A program made the translations under genes and the position numbers. The notes beneath the pieces were generated by a model that saw only the letters and a list, made by a program, of their open reading frames with translations, searched no databases and was not told the DNA's origin. Positions 1-13,600 of a DNA stretch of 64,000 nt are shown piece by piece. This DNA comes from Vitellaria paradoxa. Its lineage: Eukaryota > Streptophyta > Magnoliopsida > Ericales > Sapotaceae. The first letter of the stretch is position 1; each line of letters opens with the position of its first letter. The stretch covers positions 36,980,377-37,044,376 of the forward strand of contig CM034244.1 in NCBI GenBank assembly GCA_019916065.1, read 5' to 3'.

Positions 1-105
1 CGGCTAGGGTCCTGGAGCGTGCTTCGCCCTGTGCGCACCCCAGTACGGGGTAGCGGCTGCGGACTTCCACGTACCAGAAGATGCTTTGGTGGGTTTTATA
101 CGGAG
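1..105 (+). repeat. SINE-like 3' fragment at window edge
   Basis: A GC-rich stretch in otherwise AT-rich DNA. It contains a TGCGCACC word followed by GGTAGCGGCTGCGG, the same order of words seen near the 3' ends of the SINEs at 50395-50626 and 62596-62845. The promoter half would lie before the window start, so the assignment rests on partial similarity only. Confidence 0.4.
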
Positions 106-125
106 ACAGAGACAAAGAAAAGCCT

Positions 126-386
126 AAGGTTGCATTTGGGAATAAAAAGTTAGTAGTTTAGTTATCAGTTACTAATTTTTTTTAATTTTGTATTAATAAT
201 TAAATTTATCTTCTTATATTTTAAACTTCTTTAAAATTTTGAAGGGCAAAAATATTAAATTGACCAAAAATTAAAAAATTAACTAAAAAAAACTAACTTT
301 TTTCCTTTTTCAAATATAAAAAAAAAAAAACTAGTTATAAAAAAAGAAAAAAAAGTTAATTTTTTTCTTCCTAAACTCAACCTCGT
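126..386. mobile_element. MITE-like element, family C
   Basis: About 260 bp, very AT-rich, with imperfect inverted ends: AAGGTTGCATTTGGGAA on the left, and on the right a segment whose reverse complement reads CGAGGTTGAGTTTAGGAAG. The interior repeats short AATTAAAAAATTAACTA-type words. Similar sequences lie at 54554-54720 and 63317-63530. No target duplication could be fixed. Confidence 0.45.
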
Positions 387-428
387 GGGTCACCAACAAT
401 GGTTCTAATTTATAGACACCAGCATTAA

Positions 429-1863
429 GGCTGCGTTTGGAGTGCTGAAAAAGCTAAAAAATCTCTAAAACTCACACATTTTGCCCATGTCGTACTTTAT
501 CAAATTTGAATAATTTATATATTTCTATGTATCTTATCAAATTTTCACAAATTCTAATAAATTTCTTACAAACTCCATCCCAACAAATTTTTACAAACTC
601 CAATAATTTTTTACAAATTTCAATAATATTTTCACAAACCCCAATAATATTTTTACAAATTCTAAAAATTTTTCAATAACTTTCAAAAAGTTCTGACATA
701 AATCCGTTGGAACGAACCCAAAAATCTGTTTGAACAGATTTAAAGTCAAAAATTCTAAGACAAAAGTCAAACAATTTCTGCCGAAATCTTTTTGAACAGA
801 TGAAAATCCGTTCAAATGGCACATCTATATCTGAAAAAGTGATTTAGTAGTTGAGCACAAAACACTAAGGGCTCGTTTGATAAGTTTTTATTTTATGTTT
901 TTTTTTGTTTTATTTTCAAAATTTTATAAACTGCAACAAAAATATATTTGTTAAATCTATTTACATTTTTTTTGTTTCTCAAAAAATGAAAACTTAAACA
1001 GAAAAAATGTATTTTCACTCTATTTTTTTTATTACAAACATTTTGTTAATTCTAATACTTTATCCATTTTTGTTACCTCATATTAAAATAAATTATTTTA
1101 TTGAAATATTTTATTAAAATCAAATTATTTTTAATAAATAATATAATTAAATTAAATTAATTAAATTAATATGTAATATCTATTATTAACTTATTTATAA
1201 TAAATAATTAAATTAAATTAGTTAATTTAATTAATATAAATATATTTTATTAAATTATTTTTAATAAATATTATAATTAAATTATTTAATTTAATAATTA
1301 ATTTAAATAATATTAAATATATTTTATGAAATTATTTTTACTAAATATCATAATTTAATTAAATAATTAATTTAATCTGATTAATTTATTTAATATGAAT
1401 TTTATTTTGTTAAATTATTTTTTATAAATATCATAATTAAATTATTTAAAATATTACGAAATATATTTTATTCAATTATTTTTAGTAAATAAAAAATTAA
1501 TATATTTTATATTTTTTAGATTAAATGATATTATATTTATATTTTATTCAATTGTTTTTAATAAATAATATAATTAAATTAATTAATATAAAATATATTT
1601 ATTAAATTAAATTAATTTTTAAAAACTAATAAAATTAAATATTTTATGAAAATAAAAAATTAATAATTGTAAATAAAATTAAATATTTTCAAATGCAGTT
1701 TTAGTTTCATTTTAAAAAGAGAAAATGAAAACAGAAATCAAAAAATAAAAAAAGAAAACATAAGTATATAAACGTAAATAGAAAAATGATAGCGTTATCA
1801 AACGGCTCTTAAAAAATTACCCAAATTACATTTTTCGTTGTTTCTCAGCGCTCCAAATGCCCC
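429..1863. mobile_element. Inverted-repeat element interrupted by a second one
   Basis: Imperfect terminal inverted repeats lie at 429-452 (GGCTGCGTTTGGAGTGCTG) and 1840-1863 (reverse complement GGGGCATTTGGAGCGCTG). The space between them is largely filled by another inverted-repeat element at 869-1808; without it the outer element would be about 490 bp. No coding capacity is seen. Positions 536-675 hold an imperfect minisatellite of roughly 20-24-bp units built from ACAAAYTCCAATAATTTTT-like words. Confidence 0.5.
869..1808. mobile_element. Tourist-like (PIF/Harbinger-type) element, about 940 bp
   Basis: The left end reads GGGCTCGTTTGATAA and the right end, reverse-complemented, AGAGCCGTTTGATAA. 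Both ends are flanked by TAA (866-868 and 1809-1811), the 3-bp target duplication typical of Tourist/Harbinger elements. The interior is extremely AT-rich (TTAAT/AATTAA runs) and has no plausible transposase, so it is non-autonomous. It sits inside the older element at 429-1863. Confidence 0.55.
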
Positions 1864-4800
1864 ATAAAAGTCTACTCAAAAGCTCGAAGGCTTTGAGAGG
1901 TGAAGATAAATGGGTTGTTGTTAATATCTTGAATTGATCCAGGATTTATATAAATAGACGGTTGTGAGTCGACTTATATGTTTTGAAGTAGAAGATGAAA
2001 AAGAAGTATTGATGATCCTTCTGATAAACCCATCAAATTCACACATTCTTTCACAGTAGGTTGTTTGTAAGTCTCCACGAGTGAGTTGTGCTTGGCGCTA
2101 GAGATTGGCGTAAGTTAGCAAATTGAAGGACAAGAGAAAGGGGTTATAGAGAGGGTCAAACTCGTGTAGATAGATAATAGTTTAGGTTAGTAGAGATTGA
2201 AAGAGGACTAGTGAAGGCTATTTTAGCCTTTTCACATGACATTAGGATAAAAATATCATATTAAGTCAAAATTTTGAATGATGTCACTATTGTTTTTCCC
2301 AAATCCTAAAACTAGGTTAATTGGAGAAATTAGATGATGAGAGATAAGTAATTATTAAATAATATATAGGAATGGATATAATATGGAATTAATTTTTTTT
2401 ATATATAATTATTTTTATGATGTTTGATTAGTGAGTTATAAAGTAGGATAAAAGATATAATTTAATATGAAATATAGCAAGAAATAATTTTTAACCTTTG
2501 AATTTTGGTGGGAATCAAATCTTGAGACAACCTTACAACTAGAATGGTATATACCCCATTTTGGGGATTGGTAATCCGAATGAATTAGTTATCCTTTCTG
2601 TATTGTTTTTATCAAATACTGGATTTTGTGGGTCTCATGGAATTGCAAATCCAATCCTTCTTTTCCCTAAATCTCTCAAACAAACACTACCTAATAGAAA
2701 GCTAATGGAAGGTGATTGGAGTTAATAATTTTTTGAAATGAGGTTGTAACTCAAATATTTAAGGGGAGTTAAGTGTAATTTATTTAAAATAAATTTCATA
2801 AAAATCTTATATTACTTTTTGAAGAAAATTAACCCTTTAATTGGTTTTATTTATTTTATTTTATTTAACTTATTTTTTAGGGAGTGGGAGGAAAATTGAC
2901 ATAAACCTACTTTTTTTTGGTTTGAATGAAAACAGAAAAATGATATTTTCTCGTTTTGTTTGGTTTGAGAAGAAAAGGGTAAGCGGGGGAAAATAGGGGA
3001 AAAAGGGAGGAAAAGTGAGGAAAAAGTAAAGAAAAATTATGAAAATTTTGTTTTATACTAAAAATTTAAAATTTTTAATTTTTAAGAATTTTTTTTAATT
3101 TTTTCTAATTAAATTTTATTATGTGTTATTTTTAGGGATAACTGGGTCACGTTGACTTGCGACCCGCCCCACCCCGACCCCAAAATCTGGCCCGGCCACC
3201 CCCGCCCCATTCTTCAGTACATTCTACTTGCCCCTGCCCTATATGCCTGGGTCAGGCCTTGAGTCACCCCGGCCTACCTCGAGATCCACATCTTCTATGT
3301 CTAGCGTGTTTGTGATTGTTGGGATTAATTTTTTTTTTCTTACAATTGTTACTGTTTCTTTTTCCTTTTCTTTGTTTTTTTTTCCCATCCGTTGGGGGCT
3401 AGCCGTTGCACCTGAAAGTGATGTACCTATTTATTAATTTATCATTTTTTATTTATAATTCTATATTTGCAATTCGGAGTAACGTTAATTATATAATTGT
3501 TTATTGTAATAAATTTCATTTTGGATAAATTACACATAAACTTCTTAAACACTTGGGTAATTACACATAAACTCCCTCAATATTTAAAATTTACAAACAC
3601 TGTCCTTATTTTGAAAAGTTACTAACATTTGACCACTAACATTTGACCCCCTTCTATTAGTTTGAACTTTTAACTCCGTTAAAATTTTATTATGAAAACA
3701 AATTAACACCCATCCTAATTAATTAATCACCAAAAAAAAAAAAATAACTGGTCCTTCCTCATCTCTCTCTACTAAAAAAAAAAAAAATTCTCTCTTTAAA
3801 TCTTCTCCCTTCTCCTATCTCATTTCTCTCTCTTAGTTTTAAAATTCTGCTTGCTTTTTTTTTCTCTCTACTGTGAAATATATATAGATAGTATATATAT
3901 ACCAATTTTTTGTGCTCAACCACAGTGCACGGTAGTGGTCGGATGCTTAGTTCCTATTCTCATTACGGAACCAATGATGAATAAGTAAATATGTATATAC
4001 ATATATACAAGTGACTAAAGGGTTTAAGCTCTATTTGTAAATAAATGCTAATTTTTATTTATAAAATCAGTCGCCTATTTCACAAAATCAACCCATTAAA
4101 AAGCATCATAACATAATCTTATTAGGAATTAAAGCATGCCAAAAACATAAACACACACAAACAATACAAGAATCTTTACGTAGTTTGACAATGCCTATGT
4201 CCATGGAAGAGAACCACTATATTCTGATAGAATTACATAGAATACTCTCAACTTTGTTCCTCACCTCTCTATCTTCTTTTTTTCCTCACCTCTTTGCATT
4301 TTCTCAAATTTTGCCACACAAAACTATAAACTTTCTCACACATATATATTGGTTTGGTTGATAAAATTAGTGCTAAAGAAAAATAAAAAAAATACTTTAA
4401 AAAGTTCTTTTCTAAATTATTGATGGTGTCGGTTTGTCTTAGCTGGTGAGAAAGTTCATCCATCCACGTGGGTGGATTACATGCAAATTAATAATCACCC
4501 CGTCCACCCAGCATGGGTGGGTTTATCACGTTCTATTGAATAGAACGTCTTGTGGTGATTTTAATGCACCCCCTTACCTAGGGTACTTTGCAAAATCTTT
4601 ATGCTTCACCATCGTCTTCCTATTGTCTTACACTCCAACACCTCACTGCTTCCTGTGTTATGGACAACATCATCATTTCACCCTTATTCCTGGGCCATTG
4701 CACTCCCCATCAAAATGATCTGTTCTACACCCCTATTAGAATAAATCATTGCTCCAAATTCCTAAGTACTCTTCTTGGTGAGGAACCTGTCACTAATTCT

Positions 4801-5140
4801 TTCAGGAGTAAAAGAGACATTTTGGCTCATTCTGCTGATACTGTAGCATTTAGTCCGTCCTTTTTCTATGAGCTCTATAATGTGAACACATCCAACAACC
4901 AATTGCACATCATCACCTTTGACCAGATTTTTGCACACCATTCGTCATTGGCGCTCCTGTACCCTTTTAAATACCATCTGGGTACTCTTGCACCTATTCC
5001 GTGTGCATTCGTGCAATCATTGCATCCTCTATGCCATTCCAATTAGTACAGTGCCAACCCATTCCTATATCACATCATCCTTGAAGTACTCCAGCACTGT
5101 TGTTTCTCGGGCTTGGATTTCTTTCTACTTTCTCTTTGCC
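1864..5140. other. Intergenic DNA without a recognisable gene
   Basis: AT-rich sequence with short homopolymer runs. A GC-rich island near 3150-3290 contains repeated CCCGCCCC-type words that look repeat-derived. Open frames here are short and show no recognisable domain. No promoter or RNA gene could be supported. Confidence 0.5.
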
Positions 5141-5149
5141 GCTTTGTAC

Positions 5150-5740
5150 TTTGGGCAGTCTCGTTTTATGTGCCTTTCCTCATCACAACAATAGCAAATA
5201 AATTTACGACTTTTTGTCAACCTCAACTTTAACATTCCCTAATTAATTTTTTTATCGCCTCTTCCTTTTCTCCTTCCCCTAACTAGGACTTATTCTCCAT
5301 TATCACTAATGCCTTTTTCTTTCCTCTTTAGTTCCTCACTAAAGAACGTATCTTTGACCATTGACATGGTCACTATTCCATTTGGTGCTGAGTTGGATAA
5401 CAAGATCACCAATGTCTCCCAGTTGTCTGGTAAAATACTAAGGAGAAGTAAAGCCTGAGTCTTATCGTCATGATTGAGGTCGACACTGGATAGTTGATTA
5501 GATAATTTTGAAACGCGCTTGTATGTCTTGTCATCAAAATTCTAGCCTTGAGTTTCAAATCCACTAACCTCCTCGTTAAGAGCGTATTATTTCGAGATAT
5601 TTTTAACTGGTGCATCTCCTCCAACTTTATCCAAAGTGTGTATGCACTCGTCTCCTGGGATGCGTGGTGGATGACCTCAGATCCAGTGCATTGCTTGATT
5701 AGTCCCCATGTCCTCCTATTTATTTTCTTCTAGTCCTCCT
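5150..5740 (-). pseudogene. Ty1/copia gag relic with zinc knuckle
   Basis: On the minus strand, 5624-5406 encodes a gag-like stretch (HTSAFQNYLIN, then an LxLxFSLVFYQTTGRHW segment resembling the copia gag LLLSLP..W motif). In another frame near 5200-5150 lies a CCHC zinc knuckle, CYCCDEERHIKRDC, with CX2CX4HX4C spacing. Stops and frame changes separate the parts, and no protease, integrase, RT or LTR could be found next to it. I read it as an old, truncated copia fragment unrelated to the element at 11463-16725. Confidence 0.55.
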
Positions 5741-6078
5741 TAATATGTGTCAATTTGACTTCTTTGAGTGTGTTGGAGTAATAAAAAGTGAGTTAAAATG
5801 AGATAAAATGTGGTTTGGGGATACTTTTTGCATTTGGTGTATACATCTCAAACCGTATTTTTTAGAGATGAACAATAGGATTCCCGTTCTGATAGATCGG
5901 ATTTCTGTTTGAACGGATTCAAAATTTTGTATCAGTCATGAACTTTTTACAAACTAAATCAGACTCGAAACAGTTTTCTACAATCCATTTGGACAGAAGT
6001 TGACTGTGCGAATCCGTCGAAACTGTTTTTGCAATTCGTTGGAATAGTTTCTACAACCCTAGAAAAAATGGTCATAAT

Positions 6079-6276
6079 GGGTGTCATTTGGTAGCTTGAG
6101 AGTCTGTGATGAGAATAGTGAAAAAATTTTTAGCTATTTGATTAACCGAATTCCAGTTATTAATTTTTTTTAAAAGGTATTAAACTTTTTTCAAACTTCA
6201 AAAAGGTAAAAATGTGTAAAAATGTAATAGAAATTTTCAGACGTTCTCACCAAAGTTTGGTGCACCAAACACGTCC
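6079..6276. mobile_element. Small MITE-like element
   Basis: About 200 bp with imperfect inverted ends: GGGTGTCATTTGGTAG at 6079, and at the right a segment whose reverse complement reads GGACGTGTTTGGTG. No open frame of note. The target duplication is unclear. Confidence 0.4.
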
Positions 6277-6748
6277 TTTATGTTCCAAAGGGTCGTACAG
6301 GTCTTTGCAGAAGAGGATATCTTCCATCCAAGGTTTCCGTAAGGCATAGTTTTCACTTACAAAAATAAACATCATACTTATTGTGTTGACCTCTATTTTG
6401 CTTCTCACATTTAGAAGCAAAATTATTCAAAACCGACCTCACAAATGGATCCGAAACGTCAAAAAACTTCAAGAAGGACTTAACAAAAAAATTCCAAAAT
6501 TTTGGTATTGCATAGTTGTTTCTCAAAACTTCAAGGGTCAATCTGTAATTTTTCTAAGAAAATAACTAGGTCAAATGGTAATTAACTTTAAAAATAAAAA
6601 ATATTAAGAAAATTTAAAAAATAAACTGAGTCAACTAGGGCGAGTCACGGGTAGGGATTAGTGACCTTAACCTGACCTAAAGTGTTAGAACAAGGGCGAG
6701 TCAGGCTTGGATTGGGTCGACCCTAGTGTTAAGGGGAGGGTAAGGTAA

Positions 6749-7480
6749 GGATGGCCATTTTGGCTAACCCGTCCAAATCCGATCCATTACCTGAGACGAT
6801 TGGATGTGAGATTTGGATTTTTTTTAAGATCGGTTCAAATTTCAATTTTGTTTTTAATAAAAATTCGGATATTAGATCAGATATGAGGATGGGATTGCCT
6901 CCACCTCGATCCACCCCGAATCCAATGTTCAATTCGAATATGTACCAATTTGCCCCAAAAAATATCAAAACAGACCCAAACACCCCCATTTGGATGTGGA
7001 TGCTTTTTAGAGGTGCAAGAAATTGGGATCAATAATTATGTTATGAACCATTGTATTTTGTATTGCTACTTTGAGTTGGGACAATGTTGATACTTTGGAA
7101 TTATGTATCAATTGGTAAAATAGTACTTTAGTGAAATGTTAGTTTTGGAGATATTTATATATTACTTTGATGAATTATTATTGTGATGATATTTATGTAT
7201 TATTTTAGTTTTAGAGATGAATTATTTAGCAATAATAGATTATATATGCAATTAAATTATGTATCAAGTTAAGGGTAGATTCGGAGGCAGATGGAGGGTT
7301 CGAATTTTTGGATATCCGTGAAATATTTGTTCTCCGTTTGAAATGGGAATGAAGGTCCAAAAAAAATCTATTCGGAGTTCGGGGTAGATTTAGAGGCGGA
7401 CAGATGGTTCAGAATTTGAATTTGGATATTATCATATTCATCTTCGATCTGTCTCGTTACTATCCCTAGAGTCAGCTTTC
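6749..7480. repeat. Unclassified repeat-like segment
   Basis: The segment begins with GGATGGCCATTTTGGCTAACC and repeats words such as AATCCGATCC and AGATTTAGAGGCGGA. Overlapping open frames on both strands (6729-7035) are low-complexity shadows of this repeat. Its composition differs from the surrounding AT-rich DNA and resembles dispersed plant repeats. The class is not determined. Confidence 0.3.
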
Positions 7481-7689
7481 GACCTGACCCGTTTACCTCC
7501 ATACTTATTTTTATACCAATTCTTTCTTTTTTTTTTTTTGAGGTGTAAAAATTTTTAATTTTATTTATTTATTTAACTTTTTTACTTGTTATAAACAGTC
7601 TATAGGTTTCATTTTCTCTTCCTTGTTCAATGTACAACCGTATGAAGCAGAATTAATCATCAGAATTAATCATAGGCTGTCGTGACTGG

Positions 7690-7891
7690 TACCTTACAAC
7701 AGCAGGGGTTTCATTCAGAAGAAGCAGCAGCGAAGGGGCTTTAGCCTCGTCTTCCAAAACCTCTCTCCGGAGTACGGAGTATCCACTCGCTTCTACTGAG
7801 GAGGGTTCAACTTTCTATCTTGATCATCTCCCCATTCGCAGTGCATATATTTTTATATATACATGTGAATCTTGAAACACATTTCGTAGAG
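7690..7891 (+). promoter_or_regulatory. Probable 5' non-coding exon and leader of the SF1-like gene
   Basis: Upstream of the ATG at 8898 this stretch is relatively GC-rich, has CTCTCTCC-type pyrimidine tracts typical of plant leaders, and ends in a plausible donor (AG|GTATTC at 7891/7892). The long space to the ATG suggests a 5'UTR intron. No transcription start can be proven from sequence. Confidence 0.4.
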
Positions 7892-8574
7892 GTATTCTCC
7901 CCTCTCTCTCTCTCTCAATAAATTTTTATTTAACTGAGCATTTGTAGATTGACCTAGGTTTTAGTTATTCTTGCACCTTTTAGGCGGATCCCTCTGTTGG
8001 GTTGCTGAGAAGATGGAGGAAATAAGATAATCTTTGCATCTTGTGGTTCTGCCGTTTTGATTTTTTGAAACCCTACCAAGTTAACGCAAATCTTGCAATT
8101 CAATTTTCCTGGTCTGAAATAATTGAATTTTATGAAGTTAATTTTTTTTTTTGTCTCCTTGGTGGAGTATAGAATGTCTTTGGATATGATTTACATTGCT
8201 AATAAGGCATGAACTGGTTGAATGGAAACCCATTATACGCTGTACTTCCTTTTTTTTTTTTAACCATTATATCTTCTGGGTTGGTGATATGAATTATATT
8301 TTCCTCAGCGGTTGGGTATGGTGTCTAACTATTGGGATCAGGGAGGCAAAGGGTTTTGCTACCATTGAAACTGTAAAATTTTTTGAAAATTTGGTGGTAC
8401 TCTACTTTGTGAATTGTTGAGGACCAATGGCTGAAGATACTTTTCATTAAAATTGAAGATACGTTTCTGCTATGCCAAAGCAAAAATGAAAACGTAGAGG
8501 TAACTCAGATCCATCAGCCAATATGCTGGGAAGCCTGGGATGACAATCTGGTTTTGGTGTTTCCTAAGCATGGT

Positions 8575-8816
8575 GTTTGCAATTACAGTGTTTGATTAGT
8601 CAGAATCGTGGTTACCACTGCAATAAAATTTTCTTTTGCTTGTTCTGATTCTTCTGATCATTCGCCTTCATCTATGCGAGAGTAGTCTTGGAGTTGTTTG
8701 CAATTACAATGTTTGATTAGTCAGAATCGTGGTTACTTCTGCAATACAATTTTCTTTTGCTTGTTCTGATTCTTCTGATCATTCTCCTTCATCTATGCTA
8801 GAGTAGTCTTGGAGTG
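8575..8816 (+). repeat. Tandem duplication, two 121-bp copies
   Basis: Positions 8575-8695 and 8696-8816 are two head-to-tail copies starting GTTTGCAATTACA, with only a few substitutions between them. They lie just upstream of the ATG of the SF1-like gene, in its leader or 5'UTR intron. Confidence 0.85.
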
Positions 8817-8897
8817 ATAAAATTAACTTACATCTCTAACTTTGCTTCTTAATCTGCATGTCTTTGTTATGCCTTTTCTGAACTTGCTTGGGAGAAG

Positions 8898-10583
8898 ATG
8901 AGCACAAAGGTTGAACAGGCATCTACAGTTGAAACTCGCCATGTGCCAACCACTGTAACGGCTAATGCATCTGCAACATCAACAAGTAGTCCAAAGATAT
9001 CTATCTTTGCTGCAAAATCAGGATTTGTAATACCTAAAAACAAATTATCAGGTTCATTGGTTCCCATCTTCCGAGGTGGTAAAAAGTCGGGTGGCAGTGA
9101 TGTGGTGAATGAAGAAAGTACTAAACAAGCACAGAGGAAGACAAAATGGGGCCCTGATCTGTCACAAGATGCTGCTGTTAGAAAAGGAAGAGCCTTAGCT
9201 TATCAGGTATGCTGGGGATCTTTACAAATTGTTGTATTCAAATTTATCTTCTTATTCTTCAAATAATATTTTCGCTTAAAGATCCTTTTTCCACTTCTAT
9301 TTTCAAATCATTTATGATAATTTACATATATTTTCTTTTGTCACTTAGCTTATAGGAAGCATTAGCTATATTGTTGTTTCAAGTTTTTAGAAGTGGGTTG
9401 GAGGCATTTTTAGCCCCAGTTGGGAGGAATATTTTATTGCTCAGATTGTGGCAATTGAAGATTTCCCTTTCCTGTTGAATGTGAAAATTGCCAGTTTATA
9501 TATATATATTTCTTCTTCTTCCCCCCTCCCCCCAAGCAAATATCTTGCATGATATTCAAAATGGTATGTTCATGCAAAATTTGATCAGACTAGAGTAGAT
9601 CAAATCACAAAACAGCTAAATTCGGGAATTCTGGAGATTTGGGAGAATCAAGACTCACCATCAGCAGCCCAAAACTTAGAAAATGAATCTTCAGTTCAGA
9701 TTAAGAGTGAGGTAAAATAATTGGGCTACCGTAATTTATTTGTTACACAAGTTCTAGCTTTCAAAGCTCTAACAATGTAGTATGTTGATGTAGAAGTCAG
9801 AACTATTGGAACTTGAAAAGCGGGAGGCAATTGGTATGTTACGCCCAATTTTCTTATATTTGCCTTCATCAATTAATATCGTGTATGGCCTGCTCATGTT
9901 ATCCTTAATGACTTCCAGGTGAAATACTGAAGTTGAATCCAAGCTACAAGGCTCCATCAGATTATAAACCCCTGTTGAAGGAGGCTAAAGTTCATGTTCC
10001 TGTAAGTCTTCATAAAGTTTAGCATTTTTTCACTGCCATTCATGGTCAATTATTATGGTATTGTGACTAGAGCTTTGTAGGAAAATGTTGCCGATTTCTT
10101 CTATTTATGCAATCAAACAGCAAAATTTCTGGTTGAATCTGCCCCTCTGCTGTGCAATTCAATTAACGATCATATATACAACATCTGCATTGGAGAATTT
10201 GAGAATAGTGGTGTGACTAAGGATATTGTTATTGAATCATTGTTTTTGCCATAAGATTAAGACAGTTAAGTTGATAGGTTCTCTGTTGCAAAAGTTTTTT
10301 GGATGTGGGGTTAATAGCTAATCAAATGATAAAAAGTCAAACAGCTGAATTTAATTATGAAGAACAAAATTCATATTGAAGGTTTTTGTGGGAAAGAGGA
10401 ATACCATGCACAGGTACTTGAGAGAAGTCATAATGAAGGAAGAAATGTGAAGCTGACCCCAAGAAGTTAGGATATGCTTTGTTTGGGCTGCTGAAATATT
10501 CTTCTTATTGGGTACATATAGTGCAGCTAAGTGTATTGTCTCTTCATGTTACACTAGTTGAACTATTAATTGATCAGGAGGTA

Positions 10584-10614
<31 letters not shown>

Positions 10615-13600
10615 ATCCATGCTGCCTATTAGAAGACAAAAATAAATAAGTAAATAAAAGAAAAAGAAAAGAAAAGAAAAGAAAAGTGGAAAGGAAGAAG
10701 AAAATGAAAAGGAACAAAAGGGCTGAGAACAGAGAAGTACATATATCATGCCCACATTTCAATTCATCAAGTATAACTCTGCTTGAGTTGATTTACATTG
10801 TGTGTGGGTCACAGATTTATTGAAGGATTAGGATAAAGAAAGGGATTTCGAGTGAGGCACTTAGCTCGGTGGTTGAGTTTCATTCTTTGCCCACTCATCA
10901 CCCGGGTTTGAACCCGGGGCCTCCCCTGCTTACCTATCAAAAAAAAAAAAAAAAGAAAGGGATTTAAAATTAGTGCTCTTTGAGTGTGTTTGGTAATTAC
11001 CAAAAAAAAAAAAAATGAATTTTTTACCAAAAGTTGTTAGTTTGGTAAAAAGCTATCTTTCTATGCGTTTTTGGCAAAATTAGCAACTTTTGGTGCAAAA
11101 GTCAAATTTTGTAGTGTTAGTGTTTGGTAAGTAATTTTTTTTTTTAAACCAAATGTTGCAAATTTTGAAAAAGCTAACTTTTTAAGTGTTTGGCAAAATA
11201 GCAACTTTTGGTGCAAAAGTAAATTTTTGGTAGTTACTAAACGGGTATTTTGTTTGGTTGTGTTGGAAAATGATGAGGAAAAACTATTGAATTGGATTTC
11301 TTCTTCTTATTTTTTTTTAATTTAAATAACAATAAGCTGAAAGTAAATTTATTGAGAAATGCTTCTTATTTTATTCTCATTTTCCCACACTGCATAAGAA
11401 AATGTATTTGGATTCTTCTCTTCCTTTTCCTTTTCCCTTTCTTTTCTTTTCCCTTTGTAGATTGAGGAAAAAGGAGAATAGTTTTATTCATACTTTTAAT
11501 CTGTATGTTACATATCCTATTTATAGTGAGATACAATCTCCTAAATATGGTAAACCTATCAATCATAATCAATTACAATTAATTACAATAACCTAATTAC
11601 ATAAACAAATTCCTACAAATCCTCTTGCAAATCCTCTAATAAATTCAAATTAGCCAACACTCCCCCTCAAGCTGGGGAATAGATATTCTTCATTCCCAGC
11701 TTATCCCCAGCTTGCTTGTGATCTTTTGAAAAATTAGACTCAGTAACCCTTTAGTCAAAACATCCGCAAGTTGATCTTCTGTGGGGATATAAGGGGTACA
11801 TATAAGACCACTATCAAGCTTCTCCTTTATGAAATGTCTATCAATTTCCACGTGTTTAGTTCTGTCATGTTGAACTAGGTTATGAGCTATGTTGAGTGCA
11901 GATTTGTTATCACAGTAAAGTTTTATAGGTCTCTCCCATTGGATCTTCAAATCTTCCAAAATAATTTTGAGCCATAGCACCTCACAAATTCCTAGAGCTA
12001 TCGATCGAAATTCAGCCTCAATACTTGATCTTGCCACAACAGGTTGTTTCTTGCTCATTCACGTTACTAGATTACTACCAAGAAAGGTGAGGTACCCTAG
12101 ATGTTGACCTACAGTCTATGACTGAATCAGCATAATCAGCATCTGTGTAAGCTTCTATTTCCATCCTTACGCCCTTTTTGAAAAAAATTCTTTTACCAGG
12201 ATTACCTTTCAAATATTGCAATATTCTGTTCACTGCACGGAGGTGAACCTCCTTGGGATTTTGCATAAACTGACTTACCATACTCATAGCATAGGCTATG
12301 TCTGGCCTTGTGTGAGACAGGTAAATTAGTTTTCCAACTAGACGTTGATACATGCCTCTATCTATGGATTCACTTTCTGCACATTCCCAAATTTTGTGAT
12401 TAGGCTCAATTGGAGTATCTGACGGTTTACATCCCAACTTGCCTGTTTCTTCCAAGAGATCCAAAGTATACTTCTGTTGTGAAATGCAAATTCCTTCTTT
12501 AGACCGAGCCACTTCAATTCCAAGAAAGTATTTCAACTTCCCAAGATCCTTAATTTCGAATTCTTCTGACAAATATTTCCGAAGAGCTTCTCTTTCTTCT
12601 AAATCATCTTCAGTTACAATAATGTCATCCACATAAACTATCACAGCTGTGACTCTCCCTAGAGTTGAATGTTTGATAAATAGTGTGTGGTCACCTTGAC
12701 TCTGCTTGAATTTCCTCTTTTGCATAGCCTTGGTAAACCTTCTAAATCATGCTCGCGGAGACTGCTTAAGCCCATATAATGCCTTTTTTAGTTTGCACAC
12801 TTGACCTTCTCTTTTATTCATGCCAAAACCAAGTGGAATCTCTATATAAATTTCTTCTTCAAGATTTCTGTGTAGAAATGCATTCTTCACATCAAATTGC
12901 TGTAAGGGCCAGTCATAGTTTGCAGCTAAGGATAATAACACTCTTATAGTATTCATTTTTGCCACTGGTGCAAAAGTCTCTTGATAGTCTATTTCATAGG
13001 TCTGAGTGTACCCTTTAGCTACCAATCTTGCACTATATCTTTCGATAGATCCATCTGAATTGTACTTCACTGTGAAGACCCATTTGCAACCTACCGGTTT
13101 CTTTGCAGTTGGTAACTCCACCAATTCCCATGTCTTATTCTTTTCCAAAGCCTCTATCTCAACCCTCATAGCTTGTCTCCATTCCTCCTTGCCAAGTGCC
13201 TCAGATAAAGATTGTGGAATAGCTACAGAGTTCAAATGGGTGAGGAAGCTTCTGTGTGACTCCGATAATTTTTCAAAGGACACAAAGTTAGATAGAGGAT
13301 ATTGGGTACATTTTCTCACACATTTTCTGGTAGCTATAGGTAGGTCTAAATCGGAACAAAGGGAGAGACTTTAATAGAAGGGCTTACCTCAGGTCCAAGT
13401 GAAGAGTCAGATTCTTGAACATGCACAGGATTATCCATCGGCTTCACTCTCCTTGAATATACCTGTAATGGCTTTGTGACAGGAGGAATTGTTGACTCTG
13501 TAAAGGATGATTCATTAGGAATTGATTCATTGGAAGTAGAGTCAGGAATAGGATCGAACTGATAAGTTTGTTGATAATGGATGGCTCTTTCAAAAAAGAC

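Noticed and set aside
4446..5194. Overlapping + strand frames of 90-152 codons
   Set aside because: No domain or splice support; part of the region is antisense to a copia relic, and composition is not gene-like.
6729..7035. Overlapping frames on both strands, about 90 codons
   Set aside because: Both lie in a repeat-like segment rich in AATCCGATCC words; no conserved domain.
10549..10762. Overlapping minus-strand frames with His-Thr and Phe runs
   Set aside because: They are translations of the TG microsatellite and the adjoining purine tract.
10849..10951. A tRNA gene, suggested by A- and B-box-like words
   Set aside because: No full cloverleaf can be drawn, an A tail follows, and a 14-bp target duplication encloses it: it is a SINE.
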